This document shows positions 8,913-18,300 of a stretch of 64,000 bases of DNA, in pieces (the first letter of the stretch is position 1; every line of letters starts with the position of its first letter). Both the position numbers and the translations under genes were made by a program. The notes under the pieces are model-generated. The model saw only the letters and a program-made list of their open reading frames with translations. It did not search any database and was not told the origin of the DNA. This stretch comes from Thiocapsa sp. (GTDB taxonomy: Bacteria > Pseudomonadota > Gammaproteobacteria > Chromatiales > Chromatiaceae), in NCBI RefSeq assembly GCF_018399035.1, contig NZ_CP073760.1, forward strand, positions 5,208,501 through 5,272,500. Reading direction: 5' to 3'.

Positions 8913-11767
8913 TGTGGCGGGATCCTTTTGTTCATGCTGGGGTTCAAGTGCCCGGTCAGGGCCTCGTCGATCAACCGCTCCTGCTGCTCGACGTGCGCGG
9001 CGCGGTGGCCGACGGCCGGTGCTGCGGAGGATGGGCGGCCGACATAATAGGGCCGCTTTCCGTCCTGCATCAGGTTGTGGAAGCGGTGTTTGATCTGGTC
9101 CCAAGCGCCTTGGTTCTGCGGCTCCTCCTGGCACCAGATGATCTCTTCGGTGGTGTCGTAGGCCTCGAGCGCGCGGTCGAAGTGCTCCTTGGGGAAGGGA
9201 TAAAGCTGCTCGATGCGGATGATGGCGACATTCGTCAGGCCACGCGCGCGCCGCGCTTCGAGCAAATCGAAATAGACCTTACCGCAACAGAAGACCACGC
9301 GCTCGGTCTGCGCGGGGTCGATCGGGTCGACCTCCGGGATGACCGTCTGGAAATGACCGCTGGTCAGCTCGTCGAGCGCGGAGACCGCGAGACGATGGCG
9401 CAGCAGGCTCTTCGGGGTCATGACGATGAGCGGTTTGCGGTAGTCGCGGACGATCTGGCGGCGCAGCAGGTGATACATCTGGCCCGGCGTGGTCGGCACG
9501 CAAACTTGGATGTTGTGCTCGGCGCAGAGCTGCAGAAAGCGCTCCAGACGGGCGGAAGAGTGCTCGGCGCCCTGGCCCTCGAGTCCGTGCGGGAGCAGCA
9601 TCACGAGCCCGCAGCACAGACCCCACTTGGTTCCGGCGGAGGTGATGAACTGATCGATCACCACCTGGGCGCCGTTGGCGAAGTCCCCGAACTGGGCTTC
9701 CCAGAGCGTCAGCGCGTTCGGCTCCGCGGTCGCGAAACCGTATTCGTAGGCCAGCACCGCCTCCTCGGACAGGAGCGAATCGATCGCGATGAAGGCGCCC
9801 TGATGCTCGCCGATGTGCTGCAACGGGGTGTAGGCGTTGCCGGTCACTTGGTCGTGGATCTTGGCGTGACGATGGAAAAAGGTCCCGCGACCGGCATCCT
9901 GTCCGGACAGGCGCACCGGGGTACCCGCGTCGAGGAGGGTGGCGTAGGCGAGATTCTCCGCGAAGCCCCAGTTCAGGAGCTGATCGCCCTGGGCCATCTT
10001 GCGCCGCTCTTCCCACAGCTTTTCGACCCGTGGGTGAAGCTCGAAGCCCTCGGGGACCCGCAGCATGGAATCGCCGAGCTCGCGGAGCTTCTCGACCGGG
10101 ATACCCGTGTCGACGCTTTGATTCCAGTCCGTGTTGCGGCAGAAGCCCCAATCGACGCGGTAGGCATGATCCAGCCCGCACAGGACCGGACGCGCGACCA
10201 CGACGCCCTGCTCGATGGAGTCGCGATAATCCGCAACCATCGCATCGGCTTCCTCCTTGGAGATCAGGCCGTCGGCAACGAGGCGATCGGCATAGACGGC
10301 CCGCGGGGTCGGATGGCGGCGGATCTTTTTGTACATCATCGGCTGGGTGACCGCGGGCTCGTCGGCCTCGTTGTGGCCGAGACGTCGGTAACAGACCAGG
10401 TCGATGATGACGTCCTTGTGGAACTGGTTGCGGAAGTCGAGCGCCATCCGGGTGACGAAGATGACCGACTCCGGGTCGTCGCCGTTCACGTGAAAGACCG
10501 GCGCCTGTACCATCTTGGCGACATCGGTGCAGTAGAGCGTGGAGCGGGTGTCGAGCGGGTTGCTGGTCGTGAAGCCGATCTGGTTGTTGATGACGATGTG
10601 GACGGTGCCGCCGGTGGCGTAGCTGCGCGTCTGGGAGAGCTGCAGCGTCTCCATGACCACGCCCTGGCCGGCAAAGGCCGCGTCGCCGTGGATGAGCACC
10701 GGCAGGACCTGATCGCCGCTGCGGTCGTGGCGCCTGCGCTGGCGTGCGCGCACCGAGCCCTCGATGACCGGGTTGATGATCTCGAGATGCGAGGGGTTGA
10801 ATCCCAGCACCAGATGGACGATCCCGGCGGGGGTATCGATGTCGGTCGCGAAGCCCATGTGATACTTCACGTCGCCGGCCATCTGGCGCCAATCCATCTG
10901 GACCCGGCCCTCGAACTCGTCGAAGATGTCCTGAGGCGGCTTGCCGAAGATGTTGGTCAGCACGCTGAGGCGCCCGCGATGGGCCATGCCGATGACCAGC
11001 TCCTTCTGGCCCTTGCGTCCGGCACGCTGGATCAGCTCGTCCAGCAGCGGGATGAGGGCGTCGCTGCCTTCGAGCGAGAAGCGCTTTTGGCCGACATAGC
11101 GCTGGTGGAGATACTTCTCGAAGCCCTCGGCGGCGGTCAGCAGGGTCAAGAGCCAACGCCGATCGGCGGTGTCGAGCTCGGGTATCGCGCGATACCCCTC
11201 GAGCCGCTTCTGGATCCAGCGTTTCTCCTGGGTATCGGTGATGTGCATGTACTCCGAGCCGACCGTACCGCAATAGATCTGCTCGACCATCGCGATGATG
11301 GCGCGCAGCGGCATGCGGTCCGGGGCGTAGAGCGAGCCTGTATGGAAGACCTGATCCATGTCGTCCGGCTCCAGGTTGTGGAAGGCCGGATCCAGGTCCG
11401 CGATCTTCGGCGTGTCGCGCAGCTTGATCGGGTCGAGGTTGGCGACCTGATGGCCGCGGTAGCGGTAGCCGTTGATCAGGGAGAGCACCGCAGCCTGTTT
11501 TTCCGCGGCGGCGGGCTCGAGCCGCTCGGTCGAGCGTGTGCGTGCGCGGGTCCGGCTCTCTTGTGCGAGCCGCAGAAAGTTCTCGCGCACCGGCCCGTGC
11601 GCGACCTCGTTGGCCGCCTCCTGGTGCATGACATGGAAGCGCTCTCGCCACGCTAAATCGACGCTCTCCGGGTCCTTTAAATAACGTTCATAGAGGTCTT
11701 CAATAAAGGCTGCATTGCCGCCGTAAAGGGCACCGGAACTGCGAAACAGCTCGAGGATTGCGCTCAT
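8909..11767 (-). CDS. sucA: 2-oxoglutarate dehydrogenase E1 component
   Basis: A thiamine-diphosphate enzyme that decarboxylates 2-oxoglutarate and passes the succinyl group to SucB. At 952 residues it is full length: N-terminal LYGGNAAFIEDLYERYL, HRGRLSVLTN, GFNPSHLEIINPVIEGSVRARQ, the GDAAFAGQGVV cofactor region and LPHGLEGQGAEHSSARLERFLQLC near the C-terminus. sucA and sucB overlap by 4 bp and form one operon. A complete TCA cycle and a respiratory or mixotrophic side to the organism are implied. Confidence 0.97.
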   Translation of the reverse strand: MSAILELFRSSGALYGGNAAFIEDLYERYLKDPESVDLAWRERFHVMHQEAANEVAHGPVRENFLRLAQESRTRARTRSTERLEPAAAEKQAAVLSLINGYRYRGHQVANLDPIKLRDTPKIADLDPAFHNLEPDDMDQVFHTGSLYAPDRMPLRAIIAMVEQIYCGTVGSEYMHITDTQEKRWIQKRLEGYRAIPELDTADRRWLLTLLTAAEGFEKYLHQRYVGQKRFSLEGSDALIPLLDELIQRAGRKGQKELVIGMAHRGRLSVLTNIFGKPPQDIFDEFEGRVQMDWRQMAGDVKYHMGFATDIDTPAGIVHLVLGFNPSHLEIINPVIEGSVRARQRRRHDRSGDQVLPVLIHGDAAFAGQGVVMETLQLSQTRSYATGGTVHIVINNQIGFTTSNPLDTRSTLYCTDVAKMVQAPVFHVNGDDPESVIFVTRMALDFRNQFHKDVIIDLVCYRRLGHNEADEPAVTQPMMYKKIRRHPTPRAVYADRLVADGLISKEEADAMVADYRDSIEQGVVVARPVLCGLDHAYRVDWGFCRNTDWNQSVDTGIPVEKLRELGDSMLRVPEGFELHPRVEKLWEERRKMAQGDQLLNWGFAENLAYATLLDAGTPVRLSGQDAGRGTFFHRHAKIHDQVTGNAYTPLQHIGEHQGAFIAIDSLLSEEAVLAYEYGFATAEPNALTLWEAQFGDFANGAQVVIDQFITSAGTKWGLCCGLVMLLPHGLEGQGAEHSSARLERFLQLCAEHNIQVCVPTTPGQMYHLLRRQIVRDYRKPLIVMTPKSLLRHRLAVSALDELTSGHFQTVIPEVDPIDPAQTERVVFCCGKVYFDLLEARRARGLTNVAIIRIEQLYPFPKEHFDRALEAYDTTEEIIWCQEEPQNQGAWDQIKHRFHNLMQDGKRPYYVGRPSSAAPAVGHRAAHVEQQERLIDEALTGHLNPSMNKRIPPQ

Positions 11768-11951
11768 GCTCGGTGTTGTTTCTCTGAGTTGATTTTATAG
11801 ACGGACAATCGATGTTTATAACACAAGTCCCGAAGTGCTTGGCAAACGGGTTCAGGCCAACCGGCGTCGCCCGGCGAGGGCCGGGCGAGCATCATCGCCG
11901 ATCTTCGGATCTGTCGTCTCCCGGGGCGTGATCGACGGGGCCGGCGGTTAC

Positions 11952-12170
11952 ATGGAAACGCAATCCTTCGCGGCGGACCTGACCGAGCGCACGCGTCGTC
12001 GCATCCGCTTGGCGCGGCTCGAGGCCGATATCGCCTACTTTCAGGCGCGCCTGGAGATGATCGGCGAGCCGACGACCGCGAATCAACTGACCCAGCGCAA
12101 GGCGTTCGAGCTCTTGCTCAAGACGGTCTCGACCAAGGTCGCGAAGGTCCAGCGAGAGCGACCGGGTTGA
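11952..12170 (+). CDS. Small conserved charged protein, likely coiled coil
   Basis: Seventy-two residues starting METQSFAADLTERTRRRIRLARLEADIAYFQARLEMIG; the spacing of hydrophobic residues suggests a helical hairpin or coiled coil. The frame is open further upstream, but the N-terminal extension there is arginine-rich and low-complexity, so the ATG at 11952 is preferred. It is divergent from sucA, with about 185 bp between the start codons. The function is not recognised. Confidence 0.55.
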   Translation: METQSFAADLTERTRRRIRLARLEADIAYFQARLEMIGEPTTANQLTQRKAFELLLKTVSTKVAKVQRERPG

Positions 12171-12179
12171 GCAGGGCTT

Positions 12180-12206
12180 GGTGGACGTCGCCCTCGCGCG
12201 TCCACC
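12180..12206. repeat. Short inverted repeat of the GTGGACG...CGTCCACC type
   Basis: GGTGGACG (12180-12187) pairs with CGTCCACC (12199-12206) and is followed by CTACC. It resembles the REP-like motif seen at 31198-31242. It lies just after the stop of the small gene ending at 12170 and could act as a terminator hairpin. The remaining bases up to 12411 show no gene; I see nothing else there. Confidence 0.5.
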
Positions 12207-12411
12207 CTACCGGATGGTCGATATGAGCAAGGTCGGCGATCGAGCGGATTCAGCATGCCCGAATCCGAATGCCCGAATCCGAGTGTAAGAATTTAATGAT
12301 GTTTCATTCGATCCGAAGCGCACATCGCCTTGACCATTGTTCGATGCGATGCCGATCTCGCATCATGAAAGCGCACTGCAGGGTTTTCTCCTGCCCGAGG
12401 GGTTTCAATTC

Positions 12412-13161
12412 ATGTGTACCTTCGTCATTCTGAGGCGTCCGGGTCATCCCTGGCCGGTCTTGATCGCGGCCAATCGCGACGAGATGCGCACGCGGCCGAG
12501 TCGCCCGCCGGGCCGACATTGGCCGGATCGCTCGGAGGTGTGCGCAGGGCGCGACCTGGAGTCCGGCGGGAGCTGGCTCGGGGTCAACGATCATGGCCTC
12601 GTCGCTGCGGTCATGAACCGCAAGGGTACGCTCGGCCCCCTGCCCGGCAAGCGCAGTCGCGGCGAGCTGGTCTTGGATGCGCTCGACCATGCCGAAGCCT
12701 CCGAGGCGGCCGGTGCGCTGGCCGATCTCGATCCGGAGGCCTATCGGCCCTTCAATCTGGTGCTGGCGGATCCGCGCTCGGCCTATTGGCTGCGTCACGG
12801 AGGCGACGGCGAGATCCGCGTCCATCCGATCGCCGCCGGTCTACACATGTTGAGCGCAGGCGAGCTCGACGATCTCGGTGAGCCGCGCATCGCCGAGCAT
12901 CTTCCGAAGTTCCTTGCTGCGCAGACCCCGGATCCCGATGCCGAGGACTGGACGGCCTGGCGGGGGCTGCTGGCGTCGCATGGGTCCGGTCCGGATGCGG
13001 ATCCCGAGTCCGCCATGACGTTCGAGCGGTCCGACGGGTTCGGTACGCGATCCGCTGCGCTGATCGCCATCCCCCTCTATCCCGGTTACGGCAGCGGTCC
13101 GATCTGGCTGCATGCGCAGGGGAGACCGGATCAATCCCAATTCACCCGAGTCCCCAACTAA
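12412..13161 (+). CDS. NRDE family protein (TANGO2-like)
   Basis: The 249-residue protein begins MCTFVILRRPGHPWPVLIAANRDEM, which contains the NRDE signature that names the family, with the conserved Cys2 that is probably exposed after methionine removal, as in Ntn-type hydrolases. GGSWLGVNDHGLVAAVMNRKG and the C-terminal TRSAALIAI segment also match. The biochemical role is unsettled; eukaryotic TANGO2 has been linked to lipid and heme handling. It lies upstream of hemCD. GAGGGG precedes the chosen ATG. The TAA stop at 13159-13161 is the first three bases of a dispersed repeat, so the C-terminal residues may be reset by it. Confidence 0.88.
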   Translation: MCTFVILRRPGHPWPVLIAANRDEMRTRPSRPPGRHWPDRSEVCAGRDLESGGSWLGVNDHGLVAAVMNRKGTLGPLPGKRSRGELVLDALDHAEASEAAGALADLDPEAYRPFNLVLADPRSAYWLRHGGDGEIRVHPIAAGLHMLSAGELDDLGEPRIAEHLPKFLAAQTPDPDAEDWTAWRGLLASHGSGPDADPESAMTFERSDGFGTRSAALIAIPLYPGYGSGPIWLHAQGRPDQSQFTRVPN

Positions 13162-13208
13162 ACTGCGTCCCCAGCTAAACCGCATCCCCAGCTAAACCGC
13201 ATCCTCAG
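13158..13208. repeat. 17-bp tandem repeat, three copies
   Basis: CTAAACTGCGTCCCCAG, CTAAACCGCATCCCCAG and CTAAACCGCATCCTCAG follow directly at 13158, 13175 and 13192. This is an end of the dispersed repeat copied in tandem. Confidence 0.9.
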
Positions 13209-13382
13209 TGGGGCGAGATCCTTCAGTTGGCGGCGGCGGACGGCAGACCCATCATGATCCGTGCTGGACGCGGTTTAGGATATTAAAAACAACTCTTTAA
13301 ACTGCGTCTGCTCCCTCGTTCGTTGGTGCATGCGGTGTTGAACATCGGCTTAAGCAGCCGTGTTGCTGCGAGACGCAGTTTA
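13159..13382. repeat. Composite dispersed repeat, copy 2, with a triplicated left end
   Basis: The left unit (13159-13277) starts TAAACTGCGTCC and ends GGACGCGGTTTA. An AT-rich linker containing GATATTAAAAA follows (13278-13297), then a second unit (13298-13382, 85 bp) TAAACTGCGTC...GACGCAGTTTA whose interior matches no other unit in the window. The left unit is longer than usual because its end is repeated three times (13158-13208). It fills most of the gap between the NRDE gene and hemC. Confidence 0.85.
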
Positions 13383-13525
13383 GCCGGTTCGAATCCCCGC
13401 GTCGGCTGTGACACAATCTCACCCTTTCGCCGCCGTCGTGGTCCAGTGGCCTCGTCCGCGCGGGCGTGATCGTACGTCCCTGTTTCCGAATCAGTCTCCG
13501 ATCGAGACCCCCTTTAGGATCCGCC

Positions 13526-14452
13526 ATGTCGAACATCATCCGTATCGCCACCCGTAAATCGCCCTTGGCCATGTGGCAGGCCGAGCATGTGTCCGCGCTG
13601 CTGACCGAGCTCCATCCGGGGCTCGAGATCCAGATTGTCGGGATGACCACCAAGGGCGACAAGATCCTCGATGCGCCGTTGGCGAAGGTCGGCGGTAAGG
13701 GCCTCTTCGTGAAGGAGCTCGAGCAGGGGATGTTGGAGGGCGTGGCCGATATCGCCGTGCACTCCATGAAGGACGTCCCGGTGGACTTTCCCGAGGGCCT
13801 TCATCTGGCGGTGATCATGGATCGCGAGGATCCGCGTGATGCCTTCGTGTCGAACCGCTACGAGGGCCTTGATGATCTCCCGCAGGGTGCCTGTGTCGGC
13901 ACCTCGAGTCTGCGCCGCCAATGTCAGCTCTCCGACCGGCGCCCGGACCTGCGCATCGAGCCCTTGCGCGGCAACGTCAATACCCGTCTCGCCAAGCTCG
14001 ATGCCGGCGAGTACGACGCCATCATTTTGGCCGCCGCCGGGCTGATGCGGCTGGGCTTCGAGTCGCGCATCCGCGGCCGGATCGCGCCCGAGGACAGCCT
14101 GCCGGCGATTGGGCAGGGTGCCATCGGGATCGAGTGCCGCAGCGCGGATCCGCGCATCAATGATCTGATCGCGCCGCTGCATCACCGCGATACCGCGGAC
14201 CGGGTGCTCGCCGAGCGGGCGATGAACGCGCGTCTGCACGGCGGCTGTCAGGTCCCGATCGCCGGACATGCCCTGATCGAGGGCGACCGACTCGTCCTCG
14301 AGGGGTTGGTCGGGACGCCGGACGGATCCCGGATCCTGCGCGCCGAATCCGAAGGTCCGCGCGAGGATTGGGAGGCGATCGGAACACGGGTCGCCGACGC
14401 CCTGCTCGCCCAAGGTGCCGGCGAGATCCTGAGCGCACTGCAGGAGCCGTGA
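13526..14452 (+). CDS. hemC: Hydroxymethylbilane synthase (porphobilinogen deaminase)
   Basis: HemC polymerises four porphobilinogens to hydroxymethylbilane for heme, siroheme and (bacterio)chlorophyll. The protein has 308 residues: IRIATRKSPLAMWQA at the start, GMTTKGDKI, KGLFVKELE, SSLRRQCQL, RGNVNTRLAKLD, and the dipyrromethane-cofactor cysteine in LHGGCQVPI (about residue 241). The ATG at 13526 has AGGA 7-10 bp upstream and fits the family. The stop overlaps the hemD start (TGATG). Confidence 0.98.
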   Translation: MSNIIRIATRKSPLAMWQAEHVSALLTELHPGLEIQIVGMTTKGDKILDAPLAKVGGKGLFVKELEQGMLEGVADIAVHSMKDVPVDFPEGLHLAVIMDREDPRDAFVSNRYEGLDDLPQGACVGTSSLRRQCQLSDRRPDLRIEPLRGNVNTRLAKLDAGEYDAIILAAAGLMRLGFESRIRGRIAPEDSLPAIGQGAIGIECRSADPRINDLIAPLHHRDTADRVLAERAMNARLHGGCQVPIAGHALIEGDRLVLEGLVGTPDGSRILRAESEGPREDWEAIGTRVADALLAQGAGEILSALQEP

Positions 14453-15225
14453 TGCCCGCGCCCTGTGATCTCGGCGGGCGCGGCGTCTTGGTGACCCGGC
14501 CCGCGGCCCAAGCGGATGGCCTCTGCCGTTTGATCGAGGCGGCCAACGGTCGCGCGATCCGCCTGCCCAGCATCGAGATTGCGCCGGCCGCCGATCCGCG
14601 CGAGGCAGCCGCACGGCTGGCGCAGTCCTGGGACATGCTCTATTTCGTCAGCCCGAACGCGGTCGAGCAGGCGCTCGCCTTGGTGCCGGACGGCTCCTGG
14701 TCACGGGTTGCGGCGGTCGCTGCCGTCGGGCGAGCGACCGCACAGGCACTGACCGACGCGGGGCGTGCGCCGGAGCTGGTCCCGGAGCAGCGCTTCGACA
14801 GCGAGACCCTGCTCGCGATGCCCGAGCTGGCCGACATGCGCGGCCGCCGGGTGCTGATCGTGCGCGGCGAAGGCGGGCGTACCCTGTTCGCCGATACGCT
14901 GCGCGCCCGCGGCGCCGAGGTGCTTTTTGCCGAGGTTTACCGTCGGGTGCGTCCGACGTTCGATCCCGCATCCCTGCTGTCGCGCTGGACCGAGACCGTC
15001 GCCGCTGTCACCGCGACCAGCGACGAGGTCATGCTGAATCTGATGGAGATGCTCGGTCCCGAGGGACGTGCTCCCTTGCTCGCCACGCCCTTGGTGGTCG
15101 TGGCGGAACGCACGGCGGAGAAGGCCAGTGGGTTGGGTTTCATGCAGGTTGCCGTGGCCGAGCGCGCCGAGGATGCGGCGATCGTGCGGGCCTTGTGTGC
15201 GCTGGATCCGGCTGGGGCCGGTTGA
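14452..15225 (+). CDS. hemD: Uroporphyrinogen-III synthase
   Basis: HemD closes and isomerises hydroxymethylbilane to uroporphyrinogen III. The protein has 257 residues and the usual low conservation of this family, but RGVLVTRPAAQADGL, PSIEI, DMLYFVSPNAVEQAL and RVLIVRGEGGRTLFADTLRARGAEV are typical. The start is set by overlap with the hemC stop and by the family N-terminus. No hemX or hemY follows; the next gene is convergent and unrelated. Confidence 0.95.
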   Translation: MPAPCDLGGRGVLVTRPAAQADGLCRLIEAANGRAIRLPSIEIAPAADPREAAARLAQSWDMLYFVSPNAVEQALALVPDGSWSRVAAVAAVGRATAQALTDAGRAPELVPEQRFDSETLLAMPELADMRGRRVLIVRGEGGRTLFADTLRARGAEVLFAEVYRRVRPTFDPASLLSRWTETVAAVTATSDEVMLNLMEMLGPEGRAPLLATPLVVVAERTAEKASGLGFMQVAVAERAEDAAIVRALCALDPAGAG

Positions 15226-15260
15226 AACAAATGCAGCACGGCAGATGTGTCGAAACCGTT

Positions 15261-15351
15261 CGTTGTCGTTGTCGTAATCGACCATCGATACGACTACGAC
15301 TACGACTACGACCACGATTGCGACAACGACAACGACAACGACAACGACAAT
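15261..15351. repeat. Inverted hexanucleotide repeat (CGTTGT / ACAACG), copy 2, expanded
   Basis: The arm CGTTGTCGTTGTCG (15261-15274) is followed by a run of CGACTA hexamers (about 15289-15310) and then about five CGACAA hexamers (15321-15350). The left arm is identical to that at 580-593. It lies between the convergent ends of hemD and the hybrid kinase gene, where a hairpin could stop transcription from both sides. Confidence 0.85.
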
Positions 15352-15398
15352 GATCTCGGACGGTCTCGGAATCTCTGCACTGCTCCACTAGGCCGCGG

Positions 15399-18300
15399 TC
15401 AGCCGGATGCGGGGTCGATGGTTTGCGCAGCACTCCTCTTCGGCTCGGTGTCGTCCGGGCCGGGTAGCCAGAGTGCGAGGGTCCGGTAGAGCTCGACGGT
15501 GTCGATCGGCTTGGCCAGGTGGTCGTTCATGCCCGCTTCCCGGGCGTCGTTGCGATCGGCCTCCATCACCGCCGCAGAGAGTGCAATGATCGGAAGATCG
15601 GGACGCATCGGACGAATCCGCCGCGTGGCCTCGAAGCCGTCCATGATCGGCATCTGTAGATCCATGAGGACGAGGTCGAAGTCCCGTGACGTCGCCAGCT
15701 CGACCGCCTCGACACCGTTTTCGGCCAGGGTCACGACGGCGCCGGTGCGCTGAAGCATGCGTTTTGCGACCTCCTGGTTCAATGCATTGTCTTCCACCAG
15801 CAGGATCGCTGAACCGGTAAAGGAGGGCGTCGCAGGCCGGGCCGATCGCGCGGGCTTGCCGGGTTGCGGCTTTCCGTCACGCGCTTCGAGCAGGGTGTCG
15901 AGCAGGGCCGATGCGGTGACCGGTTTGCCCAGGAAACCCTTGAGCCCCCTGCGGTCTTTCGGCAAGTCGTCGCGGTTGTAGCCGCTGACGATGATCGCCG
16001 GTGCCGCGGCACCGGTCAGGACGCCCTCTTGGCGCAATCGGAAGAGCTGCCGGACGGCCTCCAGCCCGTCGATCTTGCCGGGCATCTTCCAGTCCATGAG
16101 GATGAAATCGAAGGCCATGCCGGCCCGTTCGGCCTCGATGACGGCCTGCACCGCAGCGGCCCCGCTCGCGGCCTCCTCGACCCGGCATCCCCAACTTTCC
16201 AGGATCTCGCGGAGCACGGTTCTGGCGACGGCGTGGTCGTCGACGACCAGGACTCGGGAGCCGCTGATCTCTCGGGTATTGCCCAGTCCGGTGTCCTCGC
16301 GCGAGACCGGCAGGAGCAGATCGAATGAAAAGACACTGCCCTCTCCGGGCAAGGAGGCGACCTCGAGCGTGCCCCCCATGCGTTCGACCAGTTTGCGGCT
16401 GATCACCAGCCCAAGGCCCGTGCCGCCGTATTTGCGTGTCGTAGAGCTGTCGGCTTGCGAGAAGGCCTGGAACAGGCGATCGACCTGCCCCGGGTCCATG
16501 CCGATCCCGGTGTCCGAGACCTCGCAGCGCAGGCGAACCTGATCGGTATCCCCGCCCAGTCGGGTGATCCGAACCTCGACGGTCCCCTGCTCGGTGAATT
16601 TCAGCGCATTGGCGAGCAGGTTGGTCAAGACCTGGCCCAGACGCAGCGCATCGCCGAGCAGGGTCCGATGGACCTCGGGCGACACGCGGAAGACCAGCTC
16701 GAGGCCCTTCTCGCCCGCCGCCGAGCCGAAGAGCGTGGCCATCTGCTCGAGGAGTTGGTCCACGCGGAATGGACGGGACTCCAGCTCCAGCTTGCCCGCC
16801 TCGATCTTGGAATAATCCAGGATGTCGTTGATGATTCGGAGCAGCAGGCGCGAGGAGCCGTAAATCTTACCCAGATAGTCGCGCTGCTCCTCGTTCAGAT
16901 CGGTTCCCAACAGGATCTGGCTCAGCCCGATCACGGCGTTCATCGGTGTGCGGATCTCGTGGCTCATGTTCGCCAGGAACTCGCTCTTGGACCGGCTCGC
17001 GGCCTCCGCTTGCTCGCGGCTGAGTCGCAGTGATTCCTCCGTCTCGCGTCGTTTCTGAACGTTCACGAGCATTTGCGCGAACACCGTCAACAGTCGCTGC
17101 TCGGTATCGGAATAGCGATGGTGTTTGCGCACCGAATCGAAACCCACGAACCCTCGGCAGCGCGGCCCGTCCATCATCGGCACGGCGATCGCGCTTTTGA
17201 TTCCTTGGGGCTCGAGCACCTGTCTGACGCTGCTCTCGGGCGCAAGCGAGAGCACGTCGGGGACGTAGACGGTGCCGCCTGTCCGATGGGTCGCGACCCA
17301 ATCGGAGACCAGGTCGGTCGGAACGGCCTGCAAGGTGTCGATCTGCGGCTCGACCCCGGGTGCGCACCATTCGTGGGTATTGATGACGATGTGCCGTTCG
17401 ACATCGTAGTCGAAGAGGTAGGCCCGATCCGCACCGACGAAATCGCCCAGATGCCCCAGCGAGGTCTCGATGACCGAATCGACCCGGTCCAGCGGCAGGC
17501 TGATATAGGTCGCGGAGATCTCCATCAAGAGATCCTGTAAGCGGGTCTCTCTCTGCAGCGCCTTTTCGCTGTCCTGAAGGCGGGCGAAGGTGTCCAGACG
17601 CTTGATGGTGCTGCCGATGACCTGCACGAGAAGCTGCAGCAGACCGAGGTCGTTTTCCGCCCACGCATGTCCGGGGCGAAGGGTGTCGAAGCCGACGAAG
17701 CCGCCGAGCCTCCCGCCGCTGTCGACCATGGGCAGGCAGAGTAGCGACTGGATGCCTTGGGCCGAAAACTCCGCTTTTTCAGGGGTCGCCTCTTCCGGCA
17801 GATCGTCCACGTCGGGGATCAGGACCGGCTCGCCGGCGGCCATTCGGGCCTTCCACCACGGCATCCCGTCGACCGGTAGGTCCGGCGCACGCCCCATCTG
17901 CGACGCAATGCCCGGGGCACACCACTCGTGGGTGTTGGTCATCCGAGAGCCGTCCTGCGACAGACGGAACAGGTAGGCCCGCTCGACTTCGAGGAGCTCG
18001 CCCAGCCTTTGGAGGGTCCGATCGAGGATAACGTCGAAATTGTCCGGGCGGGCCCTCGCGAATCGGGCGGAGATCGCGGCGGCGGCACTTTCCAGTGCCA
18101 AGCGTCGTGCGCTCTCGGCCTGCGTGCGTTTGCGTTCGGTGACGTCGCGCGCAGCGGCATAGATCAGCTCCCCGCTGGAGAAGGAACGCCACTCGATCCA
18201 CCGATAGCTGCCGTCCCGACACCGGTAGCGGTTCTCGAAATCCAGGATCGCTCCTTGTGCGTAGAGGTGTCGAGTCGCCTCGAGCGTCGTCTCGCGATCC

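Noticed and set aside
8912..11656. Very long open frame antisense to sucA (and similar ones antisense to smc at 36888-39995 and to prlC at 31281-33716)
   Set aside because: Long antisense frames are expected in high-GC genes; they have no family match and the sense genes are certain.
13384..13402. GGTTCGAATCCCCGC, looking like a tRNA T-loop
   Set aside because: The five bases on each side do not pair as a T stem and no acceptor, D or anticodon arms can be built around it.
15261..15351. Hexamer array as a CRISPR array
   Set aside because: Repeats are 6 bp, contiguous and without spacers.
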